A stretch of 39,293 bases of DNA from Verrucomicrobiia bacterium (GTDB lineage Bacteria > Verrucomicrobiota > Verrucomicrobiia > Verrucomicrobiales > DEV007), in NCBI GenBank assembly GCA_020440025.1, contig JAGROX010000056.1, positions 3,420-42,712 of the forward strand. The letters are read 5' to 3'. Positions 27,878 to 35,763 of the stretch are shown piece by piece. The stretch's first letter is position 1, and each line of letters begins with the position of its first letter. The notes under the pieces are model-generated. The model was not told the DNA's origin. It searched no databases and saw only the letters and a program-made list of their open reading frames with translations. A program made the translations under genes and the position numbers.

Positions 27878-28798
27878 TCATCCGCCGAAACGTTCTTTCC
27901 ACGAAATAAGAGATTCCTTGATGTGGGCCGAACGCCGTCTGGGATTGATCTCCCAAACCAGTGGCAATTCCTCTGGGACCAGAGGCATCAGGCGATCATA
28001 GTCGATGTCACCACGGAGGGGAACGTGGTGATCCTGATCGGGCCAGACGACGTCATGAAGATGGCAACCAATCAGTCGATCCTTCACTGAGCCGAGCCAC
28101 TGTTCGTGATCCAGCAGGCCCAGATTGGCTTTTCGCTGAACATGGCCAAAATCATGCCAGTATCCCACTGCGGGAGATTCACGAAACTCTTCCAACAAAC
28201 CCAGCATCTCGCGCTCGGTCGGAATCTGCTCGAAATGGCTGCGGCTTTCAAATCCAAGGAGAATGCCTTTTTCTTCGGCATAGGGGACAATCACCTGCAA
28301 GGCCTCACGAACGCGCGCCAAAGCTTCTTGGCCAGCGGCTTCTCGTGCCGTCACCAGCGCGAGTTTTTCTTTGACGAACTCCCGCGAATTCAGATTACCC
28401 GCCAGAACCATGCTCTCCAATTGCTTGGTTCGTCCCTTGATTCTGGCGCTGCCCAGATGCAACACGACGTAGCGCCCGCCTACCTGCACGGCAGTATCGA
28501 TCGATTGCAGCGTCAACTTGATGGCCCGCTCGCGCTCCTCCGTGCTTTTGGCCGAAAACTCGTAGGCATCCGGAGCATCCATGAGGATCTCGACAGGAGA
28601 AGGGCAAAAGTTGTGAACGCCCGTCACGCGGAAAGTTCCCTTGTGGCGTTTCAACCCATCCAAAATGCCCGGAAAGATCGTTACCTTGGCTCCGTGACTG
28701 ATCTCCATGGCATCAAAGCCGAGGAGTTTGATCTCGTAGATCATCTCCAGCCCGTTCGTGTGCCGGTGGCTGTTCCAACAAGTCGAAAACGCGAACAT
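27878..28798 (-). CDS. TIM-barrel sugar-phosphate isomerase/epimerase-like protein
   Basis: A 306-residue protein of the AP-endonuclease-2 / xylose-isomerase-like TIM-barrel family. It shows metal-site residues in strand-end patterns: GFDAMEIS, VTGVHNFCP, YVVLHLGSA, LGFESRS, VGYWHDFGHV, LIGCHLHDV and LVWEINPRR. Members isomerise or epimerise sugars or act on inositol-like or hydroxypyruvate substrates; the exact reaction is not clear. There is no signal peptide. The start at ATG 28798 is closely preceded by TTAGGA. It lies upstream of the GtrA gene on the same strand. It starts 96 bases after the rsmI stop, so it may share that transcript. Confidence 0.85.
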   Translation of the reverse strand: MFAFSTCWNSHRHTNGLEMIYEIKLLGFDAMEISHGAKVTIFPGILDGLKRHKGTFRVTGVHNFCPSPVEILMDAPDAYEFSAKSTEERERAIKLTLQSIDTAVQVGGRYVVLHLGSARIKGRTKQLESMVLAGNLNSREFVKEKLALVTAREAAGQEALARVREALQVIVPYAEEKGILLGFESRSHFEQIPTEREMLGLLEEFRESPAVGYWHDFGHVQRKANLGLLDHEQWLGSVKDRLIGCHLHDVVWPDQDHHVPLRGDIDYDRLMPLVPEELPLVWEINPRRRSAHIKESLISWKERFGG

Positions 28799-28894
28799 TC
28801 CTAAATGGGACGACGAGAAGCGGTGATGACGACAACAATGACCTCAATGAGAAGGGAGGGGACCCTAGACGGAGCTGGCTCTAAAATCCAACCG

Positions 28895-29704
28895 TTAATC
28901 TGATCGTTTTCGTCGAGAGATTCCTGCTACCAAGAGGGTCATTTCGCCTTTTCTGGGAGATTTGGCGAAATCATCAGCGAGTTGCTTCGCGCTTCCTCGA
29001 TGGAAGGTTTCGAACTTCTTGGTCAATTCACGAGCCACACAAACGGAACGCTCCGGATCGACCGCGGCCAGCACGGCGAGTGATCTGACGATGCGATGAG
29101 GCGATTCGAAATAGATGGACGTGCAGCGTCGATCAAGCGCTTCCCGGAGTTCGGTTTCACGCCTTCCGGATTTCGGCGGCAGGAATCCGCCAAAATAGAA
29201 GGCATCGGTCGGCAACCCGGAACCCGCCAAGGCCGTCAATACGGCAGAGGGGCCAGGCAAGACGTCGACGGGAACTTCGTTATCGATACAAGCACGAACC
29301 AGCCGGAACCCCGGATCGGACACGGTGGGCATTCCGGCGTCGGATAGCACGGCAACGGCGGCACCCTGTTTGGCCCGCTCAATCACCTCTACAGTGCGAC
29401 CGCCTTCATTGCGATCATGGAGGGATATCAGGATCTTTCGACCGATCTCGTAGCGTTGCAATAGGCGCAAGCTGTGACGCGTATCTTCGCAACAAATCAC
29501 GTCCGACGCCTCCAGACGTTCTCGAGCGCGGACGGATAGATCTCCCAGATTGCCAATGGGGCTGGCAATGAGGGCGACTCGGCCACGAAATGCCCCTGCG
29601 GCGGCCTCATCCATCTCCTCCTGTCCCTCAGAATCCACAGGATCAGGTGAAAGAGAAGTGGACGAATCCTCGAGGTCTTCTTCGGAGTCAAAACTTGCGG
29701 GCAC
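28895..29704 (-). CDS. rsmI: 16S rRNA (cytidine-1402-2'-O)-methyltransferase
   Basis: A 269-residue protein from a GTG at 29704. The methylase core starts near residue 44 with LIASPIGNLGDLSVRARERL, then DVICCEDTRHSLRLL, SDAGMPTVSDPGFRLV and VLPGPSAVLTALAGSGLP. It ends in a basic tail. RsmI methylates the ribose of C1402 in the ribosomal P-site region using SAM. About 40 acidic, Ser-rich residues precede the core. An internal ATG at 29614 would remove most of them, so the true start is uncertain. It has its own promoter region, since the lptE terminator lies upstream. Confidence 0.95.
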   Translation of the reverse strand: MPASFDSEEDLEDSSTSLSPDPVDSEGQEEMDEAAAGAFRGRVALIASPIGNLGDLSVRARERLEASDVICCEDTRHSLRLLQRYEIGRKILISLHDRNEGGRTVEVIERAKQGAAVAVLSDAGMPTVSDPGFRLVRACIDNEVPVDVLPGPSAVLTALAGSGLPTDAFYFGGFLPPKSGRRETELREALDRRCTSIYFESPHRIVRSLAVLAAVDPERSVCVARELTKKFETFHRGSAKQLADDFAKSPRKGEMTLLVAGISRRKRSD

Positions 29705-29742
29705 CGGAAACCATTAGGCCGAACCATCCGAAACCGCGACAG

Positions 29743-29774
29743 AAAAAGAGCGGCACCCGCAATAGGAGCCGCTC
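29743..29774 (-). terminator. Intrinsic terminator after the LptE-like gene
   Basis: Seven-base arms GAGCGGC/GCCGCTC (29748-29754 and 29768-29774) are followed on the minus strand by five T residues (29747-29743). It sits about 40 bases after the lptE stop and separates lptE from rsmI. Confidence 0.75.
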
Positions 29775-29815
29775 AAAAATTTCAACTCAACCGAGTCTCC
29801 GGGTGACCGGCCCGA

Positions 29816-30409
29816 TCACCAGCCGTTTGCCAACTGGCCCACCAGTTGCTTGGCGGCGTCTTCGGCAGCCAAGGGAATCGCATTGCGCTCCGAAAGCTGG
29901 AAATTGGGATCGAGGAATTGAATCGTCTGACCCACTACACGACCTGGGCGAGAACGAAGGTTTCCAATCACCTCTACGTTGGTTTCATCAAGGTCACGCG
30001 CTTCAGCATATTGAAGCTTTGCCCCTGTGCTCGGATCCACCAAAGACCATTCCACCACAATGTAGAGGCTCATTTCCGTCGTCTTCAGCGTGTCTGTCTG
30101 AGCCGCGCGCAGTTGGCGGCGATCGATGCGGGTGATCTTACCCACCAGAACGGCATCCGCCTTCTCTTTGCTCGTGATTTCGTAGGTGCCGTCTTGCTGG
30201 AGTTGCTTGATGACGGAATTCGTCACAATCGCAGCGGACCGGGGTTCCAAGGTAGCATTCTTGAAGGTCGGAACATGGATCCTTTGGATATTCTGATAGG
30301 CTGTCGGTTTGACAGGTCCAACCTGATACCCCGCGCAACCCGTCATCGAGACAAAGGCGGCAACACTCAGGGACCAAAGGGCGAGGAATCGAACGGCGGC
30401 GCGGTTCAT
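29816..30409 (-). CDS. lptE: LptE-like LPS-assembly lipoprotein
   Basis: A 197-residue lipoprotein with lipobox MTGC (Cys25). It has the LptE/DUF799-like pattern GYQVGPVKP, IQRIHVPTFKNATLEPRSAAIVTNSVIKQLQ, then ADAVLVGKITRIDRRQL. LptE plugs the LptD barrel and helps place lipopolysaccharide in the outer membrane. The family match is from the N-terminal pattern and size, so the symbol is probable rather than certain. It lies downstream of the BamD-like TPR gene with a 254-base gap that holds an inverted repeat but no gene. The pair points to a diderm envelope. Confidence 0.8.
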   Translation of the reverse strand: MNRAAVRFLALWSLSVAAFVSMTGCAGYQVGPVKPTAYQNIQRIHVPTFKNATLEPRSAAIVTNSVIKQLQQDGTYEITSKEKADAVLVGKITRIDRRQLRAAQTDTLKTTEMSLYIVVEWSLVDPSTGAKLQYAEARDLDETNVEVIGNLRSRPGRVVGQTIQFLDPNFQLSERNAIPLAAEDAAKQLVGQLANGW

Positions 30410-30455
30410 GATTGATCGTGAAAAAAAGAATCGTGAAAGGTCTGCGGCAAATTGC

Positions 30456-30494
30456 TACCGGAAACCCGTTTCACTATACGAATCCTTCCGGGTA
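30456..30494. repeat. Inverted repeat upstream of lptE
   Basis: TACCGGAA (30456-30463) faces TTCCGGGTA (30486-30494), eight pairs with one bulged base, around about 22 bases. It lies about 50 bases before the lptE start (minus strand) and may be an operator or leader stem. A copy-pair CGTGAAA flanks a 7-A run at 30421-30427, just before the start. The rest of 30410-30663 shows no gene. Confidence 0.3.
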
Positions 30495-30663
30495 ATCAAG
30501 GCAAGCTGCAACAATCGCTCAAAAAAGTCGAGCATGAAAACGATCAATCCGAGGATGTCATTTCTGATCGACCGTCACGACGCAGGATTGCCATCCCTTG
30601 AGGAAGGAAAATTCAGCCCCAATCTCGTGGTAAACGGCCAGCTGATTGACGCGGCGATTTTAA

Positions 30664-31860
30664 TCAATTGCCCAGCACCGGGTCGTCTGTCGGAATCGGG
30701 AGAACATCATCTTCCGAGGTCCTCATTTTCGGCTTTCCAATCAAGGGAGCCGGAGAGGCGACCGCTGGCGGTGCTGCTTGGGGGAGTTCGGGAGCCGGGG
30801 GCTGGATTCCGGGCGATTCGGGACTGCGGCTTGGTGCCTCGGTGCGTGAAACCGGTTGAGCATTTGCGACCGATGCAATTGAGGGATCCTGTTGGATCAA
30901 TTTCCCGAGCCGCTTCTGGGCATCCTCGTGATATTTCGTGCCCGGGTGGCGAGCAACTTCCCGATAGTAGATTGCTGCCGCTTTCAGATCGCCGCTCTTT
31001 TCGTAGAAGCGACCCACCTCGAATGCCTTCTTGGCTTCTTTGTCACCCAGCGCGCCCAGCACTTGGCGAACTTCCTGGGTTCGAGGGTCATCTCCAAATT
31101 GATTGATGAAATCATCACCCGCCTCGCGCTGTTGGCGCAAATCGACGGGACTGAAGGATTTGCTGGCCTCCTGACCGTGAAGTTTGACGAGATTATACTG
31201 GGCTTCCGCTGCGTAATTGGTTCCGGGATAGTCCTGAACGACCGATTCGAAGGAAATGATCGCTTCCGCAATCTCGCCCTGACCGGCCTGAATCGTTCCC
31301 ACGGCAATGCGCGATTTCGCCGCCAACTCGGTCCGAGGAGCATTGGCTGAGATCTGCTCGTAGAATTCCATCAGCTTGGATGGCTGGATCTCTGCGCCAA
31401 TTCCTCCCAGAAAACCCTTGGTGCCATTGACCCGCAAATTCTCAGCGATACTGAACTGGCGCTGGACCGCCTCCGCGAATCTCGGACTTCCTTTGTAATC
31501 GGTCAGAAACTTTTCGAAAGCCTCGAAAGCCTTCTTGTCCTTGCCATCCACTTGAAGAATCTCTCCCACCTTGAATTGGGCTTCTGCGGCCGCATCGCTC
31601 CGTGGATAGTTCTTCACGATGCTCTCATAGGTCTTGAGTGCCTTTCTGAAGTCGTTTGAGGCTTCATTCGACTGAGCCTCCGCCAGCATCGAGCCGGCGG
31701 CCCCTTCGTTGCTGGCTTGTTCGGAAGGGGACAGCTTTCGATTATCCCGCTTCAAAAAATCAAATGCGGCCTGAGATGGCGCCGACGATCCCACGATCAA
31801 GGCCGCAGCAGCCCCGATTCCCACCCATTTGCTCCGTAGACCCAAGTCTGAATTCTTCAT
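30664..31860 (-). CDS. Exported TPR protein, BamD/YbgF-like
   Basis: 398 residues from ATG 31860, preceded by AGGA at eight bases; the longer frame from 31896 is unlikely. The signal peptide ends in APSQA, a signal peptidase I site. No lipobox cysteine is present, unlike true BamD. TPR-like helical repeats follow: DFRKALKTYESIVKNYPRS, DAAAEAQFKVGEIL, and EAIISFESVVQDYPGTNYAAEAQYNLVKL, then AAAIYYREVARHPGTKY. The last 80 residues are Pro/Ser-rich. The pattern suits an outer-membrane assembly or peptidoglycan-linking partner (BamD, YbgF/CpoB). It is longer than BamD (245). It precedes lptE on the same strand, supporting an envelope role. Confidence 0.8.
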   Translation of the reverse strand: MKNSDLGLRSKWVGIGAAAALIVGSSAPSQAAFDFLKRDNRKLSPSEQASNEGAAGSMLAEAQSNEASNDFRKALKTYESIVKNYPRSDAAAEAQFKVGEILQVDGKDKKAFEAFEKFLTDYKGSPRFAEAVQRQFSIAENLRVNGTKGFLGGIGAEIQPSKLMEFYEQISANAPRTELAAKSRIAVGTIQAGQGEIAEAIISFESVVQDYPGTNYAAEAQYNLVKLHGQEASKSFSPVDLRQQREAGDDFINQFGDDPRTQEVRQVLGALGDKEAKKAFEVGRFYEKSGDLKAAAIYYREVARHPGTKYHEDAQKRLGKLIQQDPSIASVANAQPVSRTEAPSRSPESPGIQPPAPELPQAAPPAVASPAPLIGKPKMRTSEDDVLPIPTDDPVLGN

Positions 31861-32449
31861 GATGATTATCCTCGCAGAACAGCGCACTCGCTGCAACGGC
31901 GTAGGGCGCTTAATAATTAGAACTCATTAGGAAATCAAGTGGATTTGCAAAAACTCTGCGAAATCTGAAACACTTCTGCGAGAAATTATTAACTTTTTCA
32001 AAGGTTCCGCGTGGAACATTTTAAAACTTTTGCAGAATTTTGTTGGTTCGTTTTGGATTGGCGCGCGACGGAAGCGACTGAATGAGGTCTGCAGAGATCG
32101 CCGGCCGCTGGAGTTTTTCGGGCGAATGGCGAACACCAATCAGGGAGTTTGCCTCCAGCCAATCCGGATCTTGGACGGATAAAAAATGAGAGACCGGATT
32201 CCGGAAACCAGAAAGAGCATCAAGCCCACTAAACGGGCGTCCCGACTGAATCATCGCACAGCGGCTATTTGACCTTCCTGAGCCCAAGTTGCATTTCGAC
32301 AGCCCCACCAGCCCAGTAAACACCTACCATTAACTTCTGACAATATATGTCATGTAAAATGATCAAAGGTGTTTGACGGTTCAGGATTATAGAGGGTAAA
32401 TTTTCTCTTCTGCATCGTTTTAGAGTTTGGGTCCTAGGCCTTTTTTTCC
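31861..32449. other. AT-rich gene-poor stretch with repeated motifs
   Basis: No reading frame here looks coding. It holds: CTCGCAGAA (31871-31879), the inverse of TTCTGCGAG (31974-31982), with a third near-copy CTCTGCGAA at 31954-31962; a parS-like palindrome at 32003-32018; and AATCCGG/CCGGATT (32161-32167 and 32194-32200). A promoter-like TTGACG (32373-32378) is followed 18 bases later by TAAATT (32397-32402), suitable for the next gene. I see no DnaA boxes. Confidence 0.6.
32003..32018. promoter_or_regulatory. parS-like palindrome (possible ParB site)
   Basis: GGTTCCGCGTGGAACA matches 14 of 16 bases of the well-known chromosomal parS form TGTTCCACGTGGAACA, with mismatches at positions 1 and 7. 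The flanks GTTCC/GGAAC form a perfect inverted repeat. The core CGCGTG differs by one base from CACGTG. The site is non-coding. One altered core base makes real ParB binding uncertain. Confidence 0.4.
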
Positions 32450-32746
32450 ATGAAAGTCATTGGCGGAGTCATCATGATCCTATCGTTCGTCGTTTTCTAT
32501 TTCGGCGGCGTGGTTTCAGATAATGCCTTGGGTAAGTCCATGGCCGACGGCCTTGAGCACGCAATGTCTGATTCCGCCGTTCAAGATGTCCTTGCTGGCC
32601 GTGGTTTTCGTGATGTCCCGAAAATCGATTCAAATTATCAGGTGGGTTTGTGGGTTCAGCACACGGCCGTGGTCACCGGCGCCCTTGGTGCGATCCTCTG
32701 TCTTTTGGGATTTGCAGCGGATCGGGACGGAGTAAAATTCGATTGA
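32450..32746 (+). CDS. Small two-helix membrane protein, unknown
   Basis: A 98-residue product with a hydrophobic helix at the N-terminus (VIGGVIMILSFVVFYFGGVV) and another near the C-terminus (VVTGALGAILCLLGFAA). A polar loop of about 45 residues lies between them. No family is recognised. A plausible promoter (TTGACG, 18 bases, TAAATT) lies about 50 bases upstream. The convergent SRAP gene ends 43 bases after the stop. Confidence 0.65.
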   Translation: MKVIGGVIMILSFVVFYFGGVVSDNALGKSMADGLEHAMSDSAVQDVLAGRGFRDVPKIDSNYQVGLWVQHTAVVTGALGAILCLLGFAADRDGVKFD

Positions 32747-32789
32747 GAATTTCACCTCTGTCTAAATCTGGATTGGTAAGAACTCTGAA

Positions 32790-33449
32790 TCAAAAGAGCC
32801 ATTGATCCTGAACTGGCGAACCGGGTTTTGGAGACTTCATGGGATTCAGGCAGCGGAATGTTGCCAGCTCAGTAATGAGCTTCCCTGAATCGATGAGGAT
32901 TTCTGGATCAGCTGACGGCGGCGCGCTCAGGAAACCCTCAACATCATCTGTAACCAAGATCACCGGCATTCGATCGTGGATGGCCGCAATCTGCCCGCGC
33001 GCATCGGTTGTGATCATCGTGTATCGCCGTCCATGTTCAGGATCATCCTCCCATAGACCCGCCATCCAGAGCCAATCCGGTTCATCCGTGCCCTCAGTCC
33101 GTAGAAACGCATGAGTCTGCTTTGAACCCGCTGGACCGCTCCATTCGTAGAATGTCGCCACGGGGATCACGCAACGCCTGCCGTCCTGCCAAGCGGCGCT
33201 CCACATGCCGTGCTTTAGTTTGTCGAAACGAGCGTTGTTGAGCGCCGGATTGAAATCTCGATGAAATCCCCAGCGCATGATTTCTGGCTCGGTTTCGCCT
33301 GTTTCCGGATCGCTGCGCAATACGATTCCCGGGTCGGTTTTGCGAATTGCGTAAGTTTTGGGCGCTGTTTTCAACACCTCAATGATCTTGCCTCGCCATC
33401 CGCGAGCTTGGCGAGCCGGCGCAGGTCCAATGTCGTAAAGATTGCACAT
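32790..33449 (-). CDS. yedK: SRAP-domain abasic-site protein, YedK/HMCES family
   Basis: 219 residues when started at ATG 33449, which places Cys at position 2 (MCNLY). A GTG three bases upstream would give MMC and block the active site, so this start is preferred. The catalytic set is complete: Cys2, Asn72 (in NNAR), Glu102 (FYEW) and His158 (IHDRMPVIL). SRAP proteins form a stable thiazolidine crosslink with abasic sites in single-stranded DNA and protect replication forks. The family's usual NARxE motif reads NARFD here. It sits 27 bases after nadK and looks co-transcribed with nadK and tlyA. Confidence 0.9.
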   Translation of the reverse strand: MCNLYDIGPAPARQARGWRGKIIEVLKTAPKTYAIRKTDPGIVLRSDPETGETEPEIMRWGFHRDFNPALNNARFDKLKHGMWSAAWQDGRRCVIPVATFYEWSGPAGSKQTHAFLRTEGTDEPDWLWMAGLWEDDPEHGRRYTMITTDARGQIAAIHDRMPVILVTDDVEGFLSAPPSADPEILIDSGKLITELATFRCLNPMKSPKPGSPVQDQWLF

Positions 33450-33476
33450 CACCGCCCCTTTCTTCGGCAGACCGCC

Positions 33477-34400
33477 TCACTGCCCCTCTTCACCCGGCAC
33501 CTCGGAACTGTTGATGATGGAGCTACCAAACCACCCCAGTTTTCTTCGCAGCACTTTGTAAAAGGACCCGTCAGGCAGCGTCACCAAAGGCAACTCCACG
33601 TCGGCGCGTCGAATTTTCAACCTGGACGGCTCTTTCAGCTCGCTTACCAGTCGACCGTCGGCAGTCAGGAGCAAATGATCCCGCTGATCCGGCACCAAGA
33701 GCTCGATTTCGCGCTGGTCACCGAACACAATCGCTCGGTTTGCCAAGGCGTGCGGGCAGATCGGCGTCATCACAAACACTCCACAACCGGGTTCCAGAAT
33801 AGGCCCGCCAGCAGAAAGCGAGTAAGCGGTAGACCCTGTGGGAGTTGCTACAATTATCCCATCCCCTGTATAATGGTTCACAAAGTGACCATCGACCCTG
33901 GTTTCGACGTGAACCACGCAAGAAGTCGATCCTCGGACGACCGTAATCTCGTTCAGAGCATGAACCACCAAGCCAGGCTTTCGGGCAGCCCCTGAAAAGA
34001 GCGTCGCTTCAATGATGGCTCGTCGACTGACCTCGAAATTGCCGTCGGCGATGGCATCGACCAGCGTCTGATATTCGTCGGCGGTGGCACAGGTCAGGAA
34101 TCCAAGGGTCCCGACATTGATGGCGGCAATTGGTTTCACTGCTTCTCCCAAGCGTCCAACGACGCCGAGCAAGGTGCCATCACCTCCCAGAACCACCAAT
34201 ACATCACTGGCGGCCGCGAGTTCCTCCAGCGGCAGCACCATGAGACTTGGGTGTGGATTTTGCAAGAGATCCGCCGACGCCTTTTCTACCACCGTGGCGA
34301 CGCCACGCATTTCGAAGGCGCTGATTAGGGTTTCCAGCAGCGACCGAGCCCCTGGTTTATCCAGATTGGCAATCAGTCCGACTCGGGGTGCTTCAGCCAT
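33477..34400 (-). CDS. nadK: NAD kinase
   Basis: A 307-residue protein with the NAD-kinase ATP-binding motif GGDGT (72-76), then INVGTLGFLT. The conserved NE motif appears in ALNEITVVRG, and TPTGSTAYSLSAGGPI completes the set. It phosphorylates NAD to NADP. Its first 28 bases overlap the end of tlyA, and the yedK gene follows closely, indicating one transcript. The pairing of tlyA and nadK is common in bacteria. Confidence 0.96.
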   Translation of the reverse strand: MAEAPRVGLIANLDKPGARSLLETLISAFEMRGVATVVEKASADLLQNPHPSLMVLPLEELAAASDVLVVLGGDGTLLGVVGRLGEAVKPIAAINVGTLGFLTCATADEYQTLVDAIADGNFEVSRRAIIEATLFSGAARKPGLVVHALNEITVVRGSTSCVVHVETRVDGHFVNHYTGDGIIVATPTGSTAYSLSAGGPILEPGCGVFVMTPICPHALANRAIVFGDQREIELLVPDQRDHLLLTADGRLVSELKEPSRLKIRRADVELPLVTLPDGSFYKVLRRKLGWFGSSIINSSEVPGEEGQ

Positions 34401-35119
34401 GCGAGGTATTCAACGTTTCCGTCGGTGCCACTTATAGGCGACTCGATCAGCCCGCGCCAGTCCTTTGCCTGCTCAGTAGTCGCAAATTGCCGAATTTTCT
34501 CGATCGCTTCTTGCCTCAGATCCGGATCACGGACGATGCCACCCTTCCCGATCTGCTCCTTTCGCAGCTCAAACTGGGGTTTGATCAGACAGATCAGGTC
34601 GCCAACCGGTTTCAACACGGAGAACGCCGCGGGAAGAATCTTGGTCAGTGAGATGAAGGACACGTCCATCACGATGAGATCGACCCATTCGCCGCCGAGA
34701 TCTTCCAGCGTCAGATAGCGGGCGTTGAACCCCTCTCGCGAAACGACCCGAGGATCACTTCGAATTTTCCAGGCGAGTTGGTTGGTACCGACATCGAACG
34801 CAAACATCTTCGCCACGTCGCGCTGCAACAGGCAATCGGTGAAGCCCCCGGTCGAGGCTCCGATGTCCATGCCCACCTTGCCTGTGGGATCGATTCCAAA
34901 AGCGTCGAGGGCCCCTTCCAGTTTCAGGCCCCCTCGCCCCACGTATTTCGGCATTTCCTTGATGCGGATCGGCTGGTCGGCTGAGACGTTCATTCCCGGT
35001 TTGGGATGATTCACCCCATCCACCACCACCTGACCCGCAAGAATCAACCGTTTGGCGAGTTCCCGGGAGTCACACAAGCCGCGCGCGACGATGGCTTGGT
35101 CGAGTCGGGTCTTCTTCAT
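34373..35119 (-). CDS. tlyA: TlyA-family rRNA 2'-O-methyltransferase (S4 + FtsJ)
   Basis: 248 residues from ATG 35119, preceded by AGGA six bases away; the longer frame from 35143 is less likely. An N-terminal S4 RNA-binding domain (RLDQAIVARGLCDSRELAKRLI, about 5-60) leads to PKYVGRGGLKLEGAL. An FtsJ-like methylase domain follows, with the SAM site VGMDIGASTGGFTDCLL, then DLIVMDVSFISL and CLIKPQFE. TlyA methylates ribose in 16S and 23S rRNA (C1409, C1920), and was first noted as a haemolysin. It overlaps nadK by 28 bases. Confidence 0.94.
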   Translation of the reverse strand: MKKTRLDQAIVARGLCDSRELAKRLILAGQVVVDGVNHPKPGMNVSADQPIRIKEMPKYVGRGGLKLEGALDAFGIDPTGKVGMDIGASTGGFTDCLLQRDVAKMFAFDVGTNQLAWKIRSDPRVVSREGFNARYLTLEDLGGEWVDLIVMDVSFISLTKILPAAFSVLKPVGDLICLIKPQFELRKEQIGKGGIVRDPDLRQEAIEKIRQFATTEQAKDWRGLIESPISGTDGNVEYLAWLKHPESD

Positions 35120-35139
35120 TCGGATTCCTGCATTTCCGC

Positions 35140-35601
35140 TCATCCTCGGCTTCCGCCGACGAGCCTTTTCTCCCCGATCAACTTACGAGAGCGAAAGGAA
35201 AACCGCCGGTTCCTCCTCAATAGGGGGAGAAAAATCAGGTAGCCACTTACAGTTCCAACTACAGCAAGGAGCAACCAAAACGGGAAGGTCACTACAAGGC
35301 CCCTATAGCTCGTTTTGAGTAGGAAACGTCCCAGCATCGTCCTGTCAATCGATCCCTCAATGTCGCGGATTACATGTCGCTCGACTCGATGGATAGCTGA
35401 GCCTCCCGCCACGTTACCTGTAAAACTTACGGTAAGCGCCCCGTCGGCGCTTACCACCAAGACGCAAACGGATGAGGACGGAAACATGAGAATCTGGTCG
35501 TACTTGAAATGACTCCTTCCCCAAGCGGATGCTCCGGCAACCATCACGCATACCGCGAGTAAGGCGGCGATAATGAGCCGTAGACTGGAGATTCGATTCA
35601 T
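35140..35601 (-). CDS. Two-helix membrane protein with periplasmic domain, unknown
   Basis: 153 residues from ATG 35601 (MNRISSLRL), the first start giving a clean N-terminal helix; the longer frame to 35760 has a polar, unlikely lead. Helix one lies at about 8-26 and helix two at about 101-126. A domain of about 70 residues between them contains FPSSSVCVLVVSADGAL and a strongly basic C-terminal tail follows. No family is recognised. It starts the group with tlyA (20-base gap) and is separated from the LOG gene by 162 bases. Confidence 0.65.
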   Translation of the reverse strand: MNRISSLRLIIAALLAVCVMVAGASAWGRSHFKYDQILMFPSSSVCVLVVSADGALTVSFTGNVAGGSAIHRVERHVIRDIEGSIDRTMLGRFLLKTSYRGLVVTFPFWLLLAVVGTVSGYLIFLPLLRRNRRFSFRSRKLIGEKRLVGGSRG

Positions 35602-35763
35602 GACACGAGAATCTTCACTTTCTCTATGTGCCTCAGCAATCGAAAACGACCAAGTTTGCGAGGATTTCAAAATCTCATCTGTGGCCATCTGTGAGCGCGG
35701 GAGCATCCGTAGCTCATCCGTGCAGAAAATTTCTTTCACGGATGGATTCGGATGAAACACGGA

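Noticed and set aside
32021..32323. 100-codon minus-strand frame in the gene-poor stretch
   Set aside because: No domain, signal peptide or ribosome-binding site, and its composition looks like translated non-coding sequence.
31861..32449. Possible replication origin
   Set aside because: The region is AT-rich and has a parS-like site, but I found no DnaA-box clusters and no dnaA or dnaN nearby.
33261..33995. 244-codon plus-strand frame across yedK and nadK
   Set aside because: It is antisense to two well-supported genes and has no recognisable content.
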